NCBI GenBank assembly: GCA_964584325.1
Contig: CAZOZP010000001.1
Coordinates: forward strand, 65,060-129,059
Direction of reading: 5' to 3'
Length of the DNA stretch: 64,000 nt
DNA from: CAZOZP01 sp964584325
GTDB taxonomy: Bacteria > Bacteroidota > Ignavibacteria > Ignavibacteriales > Melioribacteraceae
Shown: piece by piece, positions 16,991 through 24,996 of the stretch
Layout of the letters: every line of letters begins with the position of its first letter
Position numbering within the stretch: the stretch's first letter is position 1
Position numbers and translations under genes: made by a program
Notes under the pieces: model-generated
Databases searched by the model: none
The model's input: the letters and a program-made list of their open reading frames with translations, nothing else
What the model was told of the DNA's origin: nothing

Positions 16991-18397
16991 ATGAATCAAA
17001 ATGAAAATAAACAGCCGTCTGTCTTATTCAGATGGACTGTTCTTGCTCTTGTTAGTTTGGTAATTTTTGGAAATTATTATATCTATGACAGTATTAGTCC
17101 GCTGGCTGATTTACTCGAAGAACAGCTTGGTTTTTCCGATGCGGATATCGGACTTCTAAATGGAATTTATAGTCTCCCAAATATTATAATGGTTCTAATT
17201 GGCGGGATAATTATTGATAAAATCGGAACCAGAATATCAACACTGCTTTTTGCATTTATATGCTTGCTTGGGGCCTCAATTACAGCCTCAAGCAGTGAAC
17301 TCATGGTAATGGGCGCCGGGCGACTGGTATTTGGGCTGGGGGCGGAATCTCTGATAGTTGCTGTTACAACGGTTATAGGCAGATGGTTTAAAGGAAAGCA
17401 ACTTTCATTTGCATTTGCACTGAACCTTACTATTGCTCGTCTGGGTACATTTGCAGCTCTTAATTCTCCAACTTGGGGCCGCGATTACTATGATAATTGG
17501 CAGGATCCTTTAATGCTCGCAGTATTTGTCGGAGTGTTTTCGCTTGCTGCAGCTGCACTTTATTTCGGGATGGACAAATATGCAGAAAACACTTATTCGC
17601 TTCAGGGATTCGAGAAACAGGATGAAATAAAAATAAAGGAAATATTTAATTTTGGTAAATCATTTTGGTTCATAACTCTTTTATGCGTTACATTTTATTC
17701 GGCAATATTTCCTTTTCAGACATTTGCCGTGAAATTCTTTATCGAAGAGCATTTTTTAAATCTTGATGAAGATGTTGCCCGTTCGATGGGAGCATTCCTT
17801 TCCAGTTTGCTAATACTATCTGCAATGATTCTTATGCCGATTTTCGGATTTATTGTTGACCGTATAGGTAAAAGAGCAACACTTATGATGGCAGGGTCAC
17901 TCGTTCTGCTTCCGGTGTATCTGATGCTGGAATATTATCAAGTTACACCTGTAATTCCCGCCGAAGTAAAATCCGAGTTGCATAATCTCGAGAATTATGA
18001 GGCAGGGGATATATTCGCAAAGATTTCCGGAGACTTTTTATATTTCTTAGGTTTTATTAAAGTTCTTGTAGTCTATTATCCTAATCTAATAATTACAATG
18101 GCTGTAATGGGATTCTCTTTTTCTTTGATCCCGGCAGTTATGTGGCCTTCTGTAGCAATAATAGTGGACATAAAGAAATTAGGTACAGCTTTAGGTTTAA
18201 TGACAATGGTACAGAACGTTGGGCTGGCTCTGTTTAATATCGGGATAGGACAATTAAACGATATAACCGGCAGTTATGAAGCAGGGTTGTGGGTATTTTC
18301 TTCATTAGGCTTATTTGGATTTGTTTTTTCGTGGTTTCTAAAGAAATCTGATGCTCTTGATCCTGAACATCCGCTGGAAAAAGGTAGAATAAAATGA
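16991..18397 (+). CDS. MFS transporter, MFSD1-like
   Basis: 468 residues, about 12 membrane segments. The N-terminus (RWTVLALVSLVIFGNYYIYD) and the TM2-loop (YSLPNIIMVLIGGIIIDKIG) resemble the animal MFSD1/DUF895-like branch, where MFSD1 is a lysosomal dipeptide exporter. A large cytoplasmic loop follows TM6, and there is an unusual insertion of about 60 residues (about 320-380) between TM8 and TM9. Dipeptide transport would fit the neighbouring OPT and aminopeptidase genes, but is inferred. It overlaps the next gene by four bases (ATGA). Confidence 0.78.
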   Translation: MNQNENKQPSVLFRWTVLALVSLVIFGNYYIYDSISPLADLLEEQLGFSDADIGLLNGIYSLPNIIMVLIGGIIIDKIGTRISTLLFAFICLLGASITASSSELMVMGAGRLVFGLGAESLIVAVTTVIGRWFKGKQLSFAFALNLTIARLGTFAALNSPTWGRDYYDNWQDPLMLAVFVGVFSLAAAALYFGMDKYAENTYSLQGFEKQDEIKIKEIFNFGKSFWFITLLCVTFYSAIFPFQTFAVKFFIEEHFLNLDEDVARSMGAFLSSLLILSAMILMPIFGFIVDRIGKRATLMMAGSLVLLPVYLMLEYYQVTPVIPAEVKSELHNLENYEAGDIFAKISGDFLYFLGFIKVLVVYYPNLIITMAVMGFSFSLIPAVMWPSVAIIVDIKKLGTALGLMTMVQNVGLALFNIGIGQLNDITGSYEAGLWVFSSLGLFGFVFSWFLKKSDALDPEHPLEKGRIK

Positions 18398-18735
18398 TAA
18401 AAGAAATTCAGCACTTATACCCCATAAGATTATGTGAGTACGAAGATAATGAAGGAGTAGTTACAGTAAAACAAAAACTTATGAACGGAAACTTTCTTAC
18501 ACGGTTATTCGGAGTAAAAGATAAGGAATTAATATATAGAATTGACCTTGATGAAATCGGATCCTTTATATATCCTATTTGCGATGGCAAAAATACAATT
18601 GCTGAGATAATTGTTAAAACAGAAGAAAGATTTGGGGAAAGAGTACTTCCGGCAAATGAAAGAGTTACCTTGTTTATAAAACAGATGAAGTCACGTAAAT
18701 TGATAGAATTATTCCAAAAAACCGGAGATGCATGA
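18394..18735 (+). CDS. PqqD-like (RRE-domain) protein
   Basis: 113 residues. The C-terminal 70 residues form the PqqD winged-helix pattern: RIDLDEIGSFIYPICDGKNT, then IAEIIVKTEERFGE and a final helix LFIKQMKSRKLIEL. In PqqD and related proteins this domain binds the leader of a ribosomally made peptide and presents it to a radical SAM or other modifying enzyme. No such enzyme or precursor peptide is nearby. The N-terminal 35 residues (VVTVKQKLMNGNFLTRLFG) are not part of the core and may dock a partner. It overlaps both neighbours by four bases, so it is translated with the transporter and the aminopeptidase. Confidence 0.75.
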   Translation: MIKEIQHLYPIRLCEYEDNEGVVTVKQKLMNGNFLTRLFGVKDKELIYRIDLDEIGSFIYPICDGKNTIAEIIVKTEERFGERVLPANERVTLFIKQMKSRKLIELFQKTGDA

Positions 18736-19700
18736 TGGAAATATCGAATAGTCTTAAATCTGCCGCTAAGACAGCATTATTTGATTGTCTTGGGCTTAAG
18801 AAAAACGAGAAGCTTTTAATAGTTACAGATACAAATAAATGCATAATCGGCAAAGCAATGTTTCTCGAAGCCTTGAATAACGGAATTGAATCCCTTTATA
18901 CTGAAATAAAACCCGGAGAAATAAACGGGGAAGAACCTCCGCCCTATATTGCCGCATTAATGAAAGAATTCGATGTTACAGTTTGTCCGACATCAAAATC
19001 TTTGACTCACACATCAGCAAGAAGAGAAGCTTGTGCTGCCGGTGCCAGAATTGCAACTTTCCCCGGCATTACAGAAGAAATTATGATAAGGGGTATGAAT
19101 GCAGATTATAATTTCATCGAAAATCTCACTATGAAAATTAAAGCACAAATGGAACAAACAAGTGTAGTAAGGATTGTGACAGATGCCGGAACTGATATTA
19201 GTCTTAATATTTCAGGCAGGAAAATTATTCCAAGTCATGGCCGTTTCAGGAATAAAGGAGAGGGCGGAAACCTTCCGACAGGGGAAGCCTATTGTGCTCC
19301 TATTGAGGGACTTTCGGATGGTGTATTTGTTGTTGATGGTTCTATGGCCGGAGTAGGTATTACAATCGATGAAAATATTAGAATTGAAGTAAAAAACGGA
19401 CTTGTTTCAAATATATCGGGTGGGGCAAAAGCAGAAAAATTAAAAAAAATGATTGAACCTTACGGTGAAAAAGGAAGAAATATTGCAGAGTTTGGGATAG
19501 GGACAAATCCTTCTGCACGATTAAGCGGCGTTGTTCTTGAAGATGAAAAAGTGCTTGGAACGGTTCATATTGCATTAGGTGATAATGTGACCATGGGAGG
19601 AAAGATTTCTGTACCGATTCATCTGGACGGAGTGATTAGATTTCCCAATGTTTATTTTGATGGGAAGATTATTATTGAAAAAGGGTCTCTTCTTATATAG
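18732..19700 (+). CDS. M29-like metallo-aminopeptidase
   Basis: 322 residues, cytoplasmic. The C-terminal half holds the metal-ligand set of M29 aminopeptidases in order: a Glu in PTGEAYCAP, a Glu in IAEFGIGTNP, a His in GTVHIALGDN, and His plus Asp in PIHLDG. LTHTSARREACAAGARIATF in the N-terminal half is also typical. These enzymes remove N-terminal residues from short peptides and use Co or Zn. Its length is shorter than AmpS/T (about 410), as in the related leucyl-aminopeptidase-like branch. Starts at ATG 18732 or 18735. The stop codon lies inside an imperfect direct repeat (19689-19761), so its last residues come from repeated DNA. Confidence 0.78.
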   Translation: MMEISNSLKSAAKTALFDCLGLKKNEKLLIVTDTNKCIIGKAMFLEALNNGIESLYTEIKPGEINGEEPPPYIAALMKEFDVTVCPTSKSLTHTSARREACAAGARIATFPGITEEIMIRGMNADYNFIENLTMKIKAQMEQTSVVRIVTDAGTDISLNISGRKIIPSHGRFRNKGEGGNLPTGEAYCAPIEGLSDGVFVVDGSMAGVGITIDENIRIEVKNGLVSNISGGAKAEKLKKMIEPYGEKGRNIAEFGIGTNPSARLSGVVLEDEKVLGTVHIALGDNVTMGGKISVPIHLDGVIRFPNVYFDGKIIIEKGSLLI

Positions 19701-19761
19701 GGATATGTAAACACAGCATCATGATTAGGCGCAGACTGATTCTTTTTATTTGTAAAGACTA
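19689..19761 (+). repeat. Imperfect direct repeat, copy A
   Basis: 73 bases starting CTTCTTATATAGGGATAT and ending TTTGTAAAGACTA. By eye about three quarters identical to copy B at 20337-20410 in the same orientation, with a few small gaps. Copy A includes the last three codons and the stop of the aminopeptidase gene. The two copies flank the minisatellite. Confidence 0.65.
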
Positions 19762-19914
19762 AATGCAAGAAGCGTGACGAGTAACAAAGTTGAGGGAGTC
19801 GTATGTAAATACTGCCGAAAAATGACACAGCACCCACCCCGATTTAAAAAACCAGTTACACAAAATTATTTACACTTCGCATAATAAACTTCTGCAAAGT
19901 AATGCTCTTCAAGC

Positions 19915-20169
19915 GTGGAAATGGAAGTTTCGTCTGTGGAAATGGAAGTTTCGTCTGTGGAAATGGAAGTTTCGCCTGTGGAAATGGAAGTTTCTCCTGT
20001 GGAAATGGAAGTTTCNNNNNNNNNNNNNNNNNNNNNNNNNNNNNNNNNNNNNNNNNNNNNNNNNNNNNNNNNNNNNNNNNNNNNNNNNNNNNNNNNNNNN
20101 NNNNNNNNNNNNNNNAATGGAAGTTTCTCCTGTGGAAATGGAAGTTTCTCCTGTGGAAATGGAAGTTTC
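19915..20169. repeat. 21-bp minisatellite interrupted by the assembly gap
   Basis: Head-to-tail copies of GTGGAAATGGAAGTTTCGTC plus T. Left of the gap units start at 19915, 19936, 19957, 19978 and 19999; right of it there is one partial copy, one full copy (20132-20152) and a final 17-base piece. The first 17 bases of the unit are invariant; the last bases drift in one direction across the array: CGTCT, CGTCT, CGCCT, CTCCT, then CTCCT on the far side. The unit is a multiple of three without stop codons in several frames, so long open frames here are a by-product. Confidence 0.95.
20016..20115. other. Assembly gap (100 N)
   Basis: Exactly 100 N, the customary placeholder for a gap of unknown size. 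It falls inside the tandem repeat, so short-read collapse of the array is the obvious cause; the true number of units is unknown. Confidence 0.98.
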
Positions 20170-20336
20170 GGAAGTTACAGATATGGAATTCGCAAAACGG
20201 TCGTTAAAGTGAAAGTATTTACTCCCAATGATAAACACACACACTAAGATAATTACAGTAACCGAAGAACATAAGAAACAGGTAACAATACTCAAAATTT
20301 GGTTTAGGTATATCAGTGGCGAAACACTTTGTTGTT

Positions 20337-20410
20337 CTTCTTATTTAGGGATATAAATAAACATAGCATTTTGATTATTATCAGACTGATTATTTATTTT
20401 GTAAAGACTA
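20337..20410 (+). repeat. Imperfect direct repeat, copy B
   Basis: 74 bases starting CTTCTTATTTAGGGATAT and ending TTTGTAAAGACTA, matching copy A at 19689-19761. It ends about 40 bases before the candidate purN promoter. Confidence 0.65.
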
Positions 20411-20452
20411 CTCAAATAACCATAAAAAAGTTTCAATTATAATTTTATCTTG

Positions 20453-20484
20453 TTTGATTATTGCGGCCTGTTTAAGTATTTTTG
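20453..20484 (+). promoter_or_regulatory. Candidate Bacteroidetes-type promoter for purN-purH
   Basis: TTTG at 20453-20456 and TATTTTTG (TAnnTTTG) at 20477-20484 are 20 bases apart; the group's consensus spacing is about 19. The purN ATG is 20 bases downstream, leaving a leader of about a dozen bases. It would drive purN-purH and perhaps the mre genes. Confidence 0.55.
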
Positions 20485-20504
20485 GTCTTTAATATTTTGA
20501 GATT

Positions 20505-21125
20505 ATGTATAAGATAGCTATATTCGTATCCGGCAGAGGATCGAATCTCAAGGCTGTGCTTGATGCCCGGATTGATGGAGTTGCAACGGTTTTAATTGTT
20601 GCCGATAAGCAGGATTGTAAGGCGCTGGAAATTGCAGCAGCAAACAATATTGAAACTGTTTTAGTCAGTTTCGGTGAGAAACCGGGATATATTACTTTTT
20701 CCGATTTGATTAGTAAGCTTAAAGATTTAAGAACAGATCTAATTGTTCTTGCCGGTTTTTTAAAAAAAATTCCTGATTTTTTTATTGATGCTTTTGAGGA
20801 TGGAATTATTAATATTCATCCTGCTCTTTTACCATCATTCGGGGGGAAAGGGATGTATGGGATGAATGTTCACAAGGCAGTATTTGAATCATCAGCAAAA
20901 GTTTCCGGACCAACAGTACATTTTGTAGATAAGATCTTTGATAACGGGAAAATTATAGCACAGAAGGCAGTGGATATTTCTGATGTAAATTCTCCTGAAG
21001 AAATTGCCTCTCTTGTACTTAAAGAAGAGCACATTCTATTACCTTATGTGATAGAATGTTTTTATAAGAACAGAATTAAAATTGTAAACAACAGAGTAAT
21101 TATTAATAAAGAGGATATAAGTTGA
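20505..21125 (+). CDS. purN: Phosphoribosylglycinamide formyltransferase
   Basis: 206 residues. It transfers the formyl group of 10-formyl-THF to GAR in purine synthesis. The N-terminal phosphate loop is IAIFVSGRGSNLKAVLDA; the catalytic Asn-His pair is in INIHPALLPSFGGKGMYG; GPTVHFVDKIFDNGKII carries the conserved His/Asp segment. No strong ribosome binding site is present; a TAnnTTTG promoter is 20 bases upstream. The stop overlaps the TTG start of purH by four bases (TTGA), coupling the two genes. Confidence 0.95.
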   Translation: MYKIAIFVSGRGSNLKAVLDARIDGVATVLIVADKQDCKALEIAAANNIETVLVSFGEKPGYITFSDLISKLKDLRTDLIVLAGFLKKIPDFFIDAFEDGIINIHPALLPSFGGKGMYGMNVHKAVFESSAKVSGPTVHFVDKIFDNGKIIAQKAVDISDVNSPEEIASLVLKEEHILLPYVIECFYKNRIKIVNNRVIINKEDIS

Positions 21126-22639
21126 GTAAGTATGCCTTGATGAGCGTTTCCGATAAAACAAATCTGCTTGAATTTGCACATGACCTTAATCTGAACGGAT
21201 ACATTATACTGGCAACCGGAAATACTGCCAGAATACTTTTGGAAAATAGAATTGACTGCATTAAAATTGAAGATTATACAGGATTCCCTGAAATATTTGA
21301 TGGTAGAGTTAAAACACTTCAACCTGCCATTTTCGGAGGAATTTTAATGCGTAGAGACAATGGCAGTGATATTGAGCAGGCTGCAAGTAACGAAATATCA
21401 CCAATTGATATTGTATGTGTGAATTTGTATCCCTTTCCTCAAGTTGTTAATAGGACAGACATTGATCTTCAAACAAAAATTGAGAATATCGATATTGGTG
21501 GCCCTAGTTTAATAAGAGCAGCAGCCAAAAACTATAAATACGTCAGCGTTCTTACCAATCCACTACAATACAAGAAGTTCTCTGAAGAATTGTCAACCGG
21601 CACTATTTCGTCCGAAACCCGCACTCGGTTAGCTTATGATGCTTTTTCATACACTTCTTATTATGATACACTTATAGCAAATTTCTTTGAAAGTGAGTTT
21701 TCATTTGAAAAAAAGGATATTAGAATAAATTATCCAAAAACTCTTGATCTTAGATATGGAGAAAACCCGCATCAGAAAGGCGGATTTTATGGTAATATGG
21801 AAGAGTATTTTGAACTCTTGGCAGGGAAAGAATTAAGCTACAATAACATAGTCGATTTATCTGCGGCGGTTGAACTGGTTCTGGATATGGAAAAGAATTC
21901 CTGTGCAATAATAAAGCATACAAATGCAGCAGGAGCCGCTAATTCGCCAACAGTTTACGAATCATACATTAATGCACTATCAGGGGATCCGGTTTCAGCT
22001 TTTGGAGGAATAGTTGCTTTTAATGGTATTATTGATTTAAGAACAGCCGAAAAACTAAACGAAATATTCCTTGAAATTATTTGTGCTTTCGATTTTGAAG
22101 CTGATGCAATGGAGTTACTATTAAAAAAGAAAAACAGAAGAATCATAAAGATAAAGAAGAACAAAATTGACGAAACATATAGTGTAAAATCTGTACCGGG
22201 AGGTGTAATAGTTCAGGAAACAGATAAATCAGTTCTGGATTTCGAAAATATTAAAGTTGTAACGAAACAAGAATTTCCTGAAGAATTAAAGAAGGATATT
22301 AAACTTGCCTGGACTGTATGCAAACACACGAAATCTAATGCGATTGTTTATGTTAAGGATGGAAAAGTTGTTGGTGTAGGAGCAGGTCAAATGTCAAGAA
22401 TAGATTCAGCTAAGATAGCAGCATTAAAAGCTAAAGAGTTCGGTCATAGTCTTGATGGAGCAGTTGCCGCTTCTGATGCTTTCTTTCCTTTTCCGGACGG
22501 AGTAGAGGAAATAGCAGCACACGGTATTCAAACAATAATTCAGCCCGGCGGATCGGTTAGAGACGAAGAGGTAATAGCTGCCGCTGAAAAACTTAATCTG
22601 GTAATGATATTTACCGGAATCAGAAACTTTAAACACTAA
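21122..22639 (+). CDS. purH: AICAR transformylase / IMP cyclohydrolase
   Basis: 505 residues, bifunctional, last two steps of IMP synthesis. The N-terminal cyclohydrolase domain shows ALMSVSDKTNLLEFA, TGFPEIFDGRVKTLQPAIFG and VCVNLYPF; the C-terminal transformylase domain shows LRYGENPHQKG, IIKHTNAAGAA, SAFGGIVAFN, GQMSRIDSAKIA and SDAFFPFPDGVEEIA. The catalytic Lys-His pair is kept, but the usual N-P-C-G after it is N-A-A-G. It starts at TTG 21122, which overlaps the purN stop and has an AGAGGA site upstream. The following mreB gene begins 8 bases after its stop. Confidence 0.95.
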   Translation: MSKYALMSVSDKTNLLEFAHDLNLNGYIILATGNTARILLENRIDCIKIEDYTGFPEIFDGRVKTLQPAIFGGILMRRDNGSDIEQAASNEISPIDIVCVNLYPFPQVVNRTDIDLQTKIENIDIGGPSLIRAAAKNYKYVSVLTNPLQYKKFSEELSTGTISSETRTRLAYDAFSYTSYYDTLIANFFESEFSFEKKDIRINYPKTLDLRYGENPHQKGGFYGNMEEYFELLAGKELSYNNIVDLSAAVELVLDMEKNSCAIIKHTNAAGAANSPTVYESYINALSGDPVSAFGGIVAFNGIIDLRTAEKLNEIFLEIICAFDFEADAMELLLKKKNRRIIKIKKNKIDETYSVKSVPGGVIVQETDKSVLDFENIKVVTKQEFPEELKKDIKLAWTVCKHTKSNAIVYVKDGKVVGVGAGQMSRIDSAKIAALKAKEFGHSLDGAVAASDAFFPFPDGVEEIAAHGIQTIIQPGGSVRDEEVIAAAEKLNLVMIFTGIRNFKH

Positions 22640-22647
22640 GAGGAACC

Positions 22648-23673
22648 ATGGGAATTTTTGATTTATTCTCCACAGATATAGCAATGGATTTAGGTACAGC
22701 AAACACCCTAATATATATAAAAGGAAAGGGTGTTGTTCTTAACGAACCCTCTATTGTGGCTTTCGATAGAAACACAAAGAGAATTATTGCACTAGGAAAC
22801 AAAGCCAAAGAAATGCAAGGTAGAGAACACCGTGAGATTAGAGTTTCAAGACCAATGAGAGATGGTGTGATTGCTGATTTTGAAATAGCAGAAGGAATGA
22901 TTAAGGCTTTTATTAAGAAAGTCAGTGCAGGCTTTCTTCCTGCCAGAAGAATAGTAGTTGCTGTGCCAAGCGGTGTTACTGAAGTTGAAAAAAGGGCAGT
23001 GAGAGATAGTGCTGAACACGCCGGGGCAAAAGAGGTACATCTTATTGCTGAGCCAATGGCTGCCGCCATAGGTGTAGGAATCGATGTAGAAGCTCCTGTA
23101 GGAAATATGATTATTGATATAGGCGGAGGAACAACTGAAATTGCGGTTATTGCGCTTTCCGGGATAGTAAACGAGGAATCTCTAAGAGTTGCCGGAGACG
23201 AAATGAATAATGCTATTCTTCAATTTTTCAAGAAGAACTATAACCTTATGATAGGCGAGAGAACAGCGGAATCTATTAAATGTGAAGTTGGATCGGCCGT
23301 CCCTCTAAAAGAAGAAGTTACTATTCAGGTTAAGGGACGCGATTTAGTCGGTGGTATCCCGAAAACTTCAGAAGTTAGCTCTGTTGAAATAAGAGAGGCC
23401 CTGAATGAAAATATCATACAGATTGTTGAATCTGTAAAGCAAACACTTGAAAAAACTCCTCCTGAACTTTCTGCTGATATTTTAGATAGAGGAGTTATCC
23501 TTTCAGGGGGTGGAGCTTTACTAAAGGGATTGGATGAACGAATAAGAATGGAAACAAACCTTCCCGTACATGTTGCCGATGAGCCGCTCACAGCTGTAGT
23601 AAGAGGTGCCGGGAAGGCGATAGACAGTTTAAATAAATATTCAAAGGTGTTTATCAGAAACAGAAGTTATTGA
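22648..23673 (+). CDS. mreB: Rod-shape-determining actin homologue MreB
   Basis: 341 residues, normal length. Forms membrane-bound filaments that direct lateral wall synthesis. The actin-fold phosphate-1 loop is IAMDLGTANTLIYI, phosphate-2 is MIIDIGGGTTEIAVI and the adenosine motif is GVILSGGGALLKGLD. SRPMRDGVIADFE and AVPSGVTEVEKRAV are MreB hallmarks. The amino-terminal MGIFDLFSTD is short and could be the amphipathic membrane anchor. It heads mreB-mreC-mreD-mrdA-rodA, the standard cell-shape operon, and is only 8 bases from purH. Confidence 0.98.
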   Translation: MGIFDLFSTDIAMDLGTANTLIYIKGKGVVLNEPSIVAFDRNTKRIIALGNKAKEMQGREHREIRVSRPMRDGVIADFEIAEGMIKAFIKKVSAGFLPARRIVVAVPSGVTEVEKRAVRDSAEHAGAKEVHLIAEPMAAAIGVGIDVEAPVGNMIIDIGGGTTEIAVIALSGIVNEESLRVAGDEMNNAILQFFKKNYNLMIGERTAESIKCEVGSAVPLKEEVTIQVKGRDLVGGIPKTSEVSSVEIREALNENIIQIVESVKQTLEKTPPELSADILDRGVILSGGGALLKGLDERIRMETNLPVHVADEPLTAVVRGAGKAIDSLNKYSKVFIRNRSY

Positions 23674-24506
23674 TGACAGGAAAAGTCTTTAAATTTCTCA
23701 GCGGATATAAAAACATATTTATAGCAGCTGCGTTACTTGTTTTTTCTTTATATCTGACATCATTAAACGAAACTGTCACTGCAGCCGGGGTAAGAGTTTT
23801 TGCTCTGGGAATTACTGCTACCATATCTGAGGCTTTTAATAATTTAAAGGATTTTTTTGTTTCTGATGCAGAAATTGAATCTTTAAGGAAACAGAATGCT
23901 TATCTAATGCTTGAAGTGAACAAGCTTAGATCTGATGCCGCAAATGCTTCTTCTCTGAAAGATATGCTTGGAATTATGGATTCTACAAGGACTGAGTTGA
24001 TTCCTGCAATTGTTATTTTCAAGAATATATCTAAAGCTCATTGGATATTTATAATAAATAAAGGCAGGGAAGCAGGAATAGTTAAGGGTATGCCTGTTAT
24101 GAGCGAAAGAGGATTGGTCGGGATTGTTAGGGAATCGGGCATCGGATTTGCGACAGTAAAAACGATTAAAGATATTTCACTAAAATTAGCGGTTTTCAAT
24201 CAAAGGTCTAAAGTTAACGGAATTCTCAACTATACCGGAAACCGTTTAGTGATTAAGAATATTCCATCTACCTATGATATGGAAGTGGGAGATAGAATTG
24301 TAAGCTCGGATTTCAGTTCCATTCTGCCACCTGACATCCCTGTTGGTTTGGTTGTAAGAAAAGAGACTAATGTTACAGGCTTGGTAAGTGATATTATTGT
24401 ATCCACTTTCTCTGATTTAAATAGTCTTAAGTATGTTTATGTCTATAAATCTGTCTTCAGCAAGAAACTTGACGGCGTTGAACTTAATCTTATAGGCGGA
24501 GACTAA
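23673..24506 (+). CDS. mreC: Rod-shape-determining protein MreC
   Basis: 277 residues from ATG 23673, which overlaps the mreB stop by one base. It has one N-terminal membrane segment (about residues 13-30), a coiled-coil region (about 65-95) and a periplasmic beta-barrel pair: NKGREAGIVKGMPVMSERGL, then VVSD/VKTIKD and LVIKNIPSTYDMEVGDRIVS are typical MreC blocks. MreC links MreB filaments to PBP2 and RodA in the periplasm. MreD follows after one base. Confidence 0.93.
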   Translation: MTGKVFKFLSGYKNIFIAAALLVFSLYLTSLNETVTAAGVRVFALGITATISEAFNNLKDFFVSDAEIESLRKQNAYLMLEVNKLRSDAANASSLKDMLGIMDSTRTELIPAIVIFKNISKAHWIFIINKGREAGIVKGMPVMSERGLVGIVRESGIGFATVKTIKDISLKLAVFNQRSKVNGILNYTGNRLVIKNIPSTYDMEVGDRIVSSDFSSILPPDIPVGLVVRKETNVTGLVSDIIVSTFSDLNSLKYVYVYKSVFSKKLDGVELNLIGGD

Positions 24507-24507
24507 C

Positions 24508-24996
24508 ATGAACAGGGATATATTTAAATCGGCAATTTATTTAGTTCCAGCTCTTGCAATTCAACTTAGCCTTTTTAATTTTATTACATTTGAAGGAATA
24601 AAGCCTGATCTGCTTATTATACTAATCACCTTTTTTTCATTAAGGAATGGTCAGCTTTATGGAATTATAATTGGGTTTCTTTATGGAGCTGTTGCTGATC
24701 TTTTCGGAGGGGGGGTAATAGGAACCAGTATGTTCGCATATACTCTTTCCGGATTTATAATAGGATTCTTTTATAATGAGAATAAAATTGCCAATCATAC
24801 TACTGAAGTAAATTTCCTGTTTTTTGTTTCCTTTGCAGCCGGATTATCCTCATTCATATTTAATCTTTTTGAAGTAAACCGAGTTTACGTAAATATGATG
24901 AATCTTCTTCTTGTACAGGGTATCATTCCCGGCATTTATACAGCTGTAATTGCAATCCCTTTTATGATTCTCAATTTCAGAAAAGGAATAGAATGA
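24508..24996 (+). CDS. mreD: Rod-shape-determining protein MreD
   Basis: 162 residues with about five membrane segments. The short, poorly conserved family is recognised by PDLLIILITFFSLRNGQLYG and FLYGAVADLFGGGVIGTSMF, the loop that in MreD carries a conserved D-x(3)-G. It scaffolds the elongasome in the membrane with MreC. GGAG precedes the ATG; the end overlaps mrdA by four bases. Confidence 0.9.
   Translation: MNRDIFKSAIYLVPALAIQLSLFNFITFEGIKPDLLIILITFFSLRNGQLYGIIIGFLYGAVADLFGGGVIGTSMFAYTLSGFIIGFFYNENKIANHTTEVNFLFFVSFAAGLSSFIFNLFEVNRVYVNMMNLLLVQGIIPGIYTAVIAIPFMILNFRKGIE

Larger units (their letters stand above)
19701..20504. other. 804-base noncoding region with repeats and assembly gap
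   Basis: No gene is supported here. In order it holds the rest of direct repeat A, about 150 bases of unassigned sequence, the 21-bp tandem array interrupted by 100 N, about 170 bases of unassigned AT-rich sequence, direct repeat B, and a candidate promoter for purN. The stretch near 19850-19880 (CCAGTTACACAAAATTATTT) resembles what I remember of IS256-family ends, but no transposase remains, so this is weak. Confidence 0.7.

Noticed and set aside
19760..19890. IS256-family insertion sequence end
   Set aside because: A GTTACACAAAATTATTTACAC-like stretch recalls such ends, but no transposase, paired terminal repeat or target duplication was found. Kept only as a remark.
19915..20169. CRISPR array
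   Set aside because: Units are contiguous at 21 bp with only a few varying bases and no unique spacers; no cas gene is nearby.
19902..20295. Three long open frames (two plus, one minus) across the tandem repeat
   Set aside because: The 21-bp unit has no stop codon in these frames and is a multiple of three, so any frame stays open; the frames also run through 100 N. No ribosome binding site or protein family supports them.
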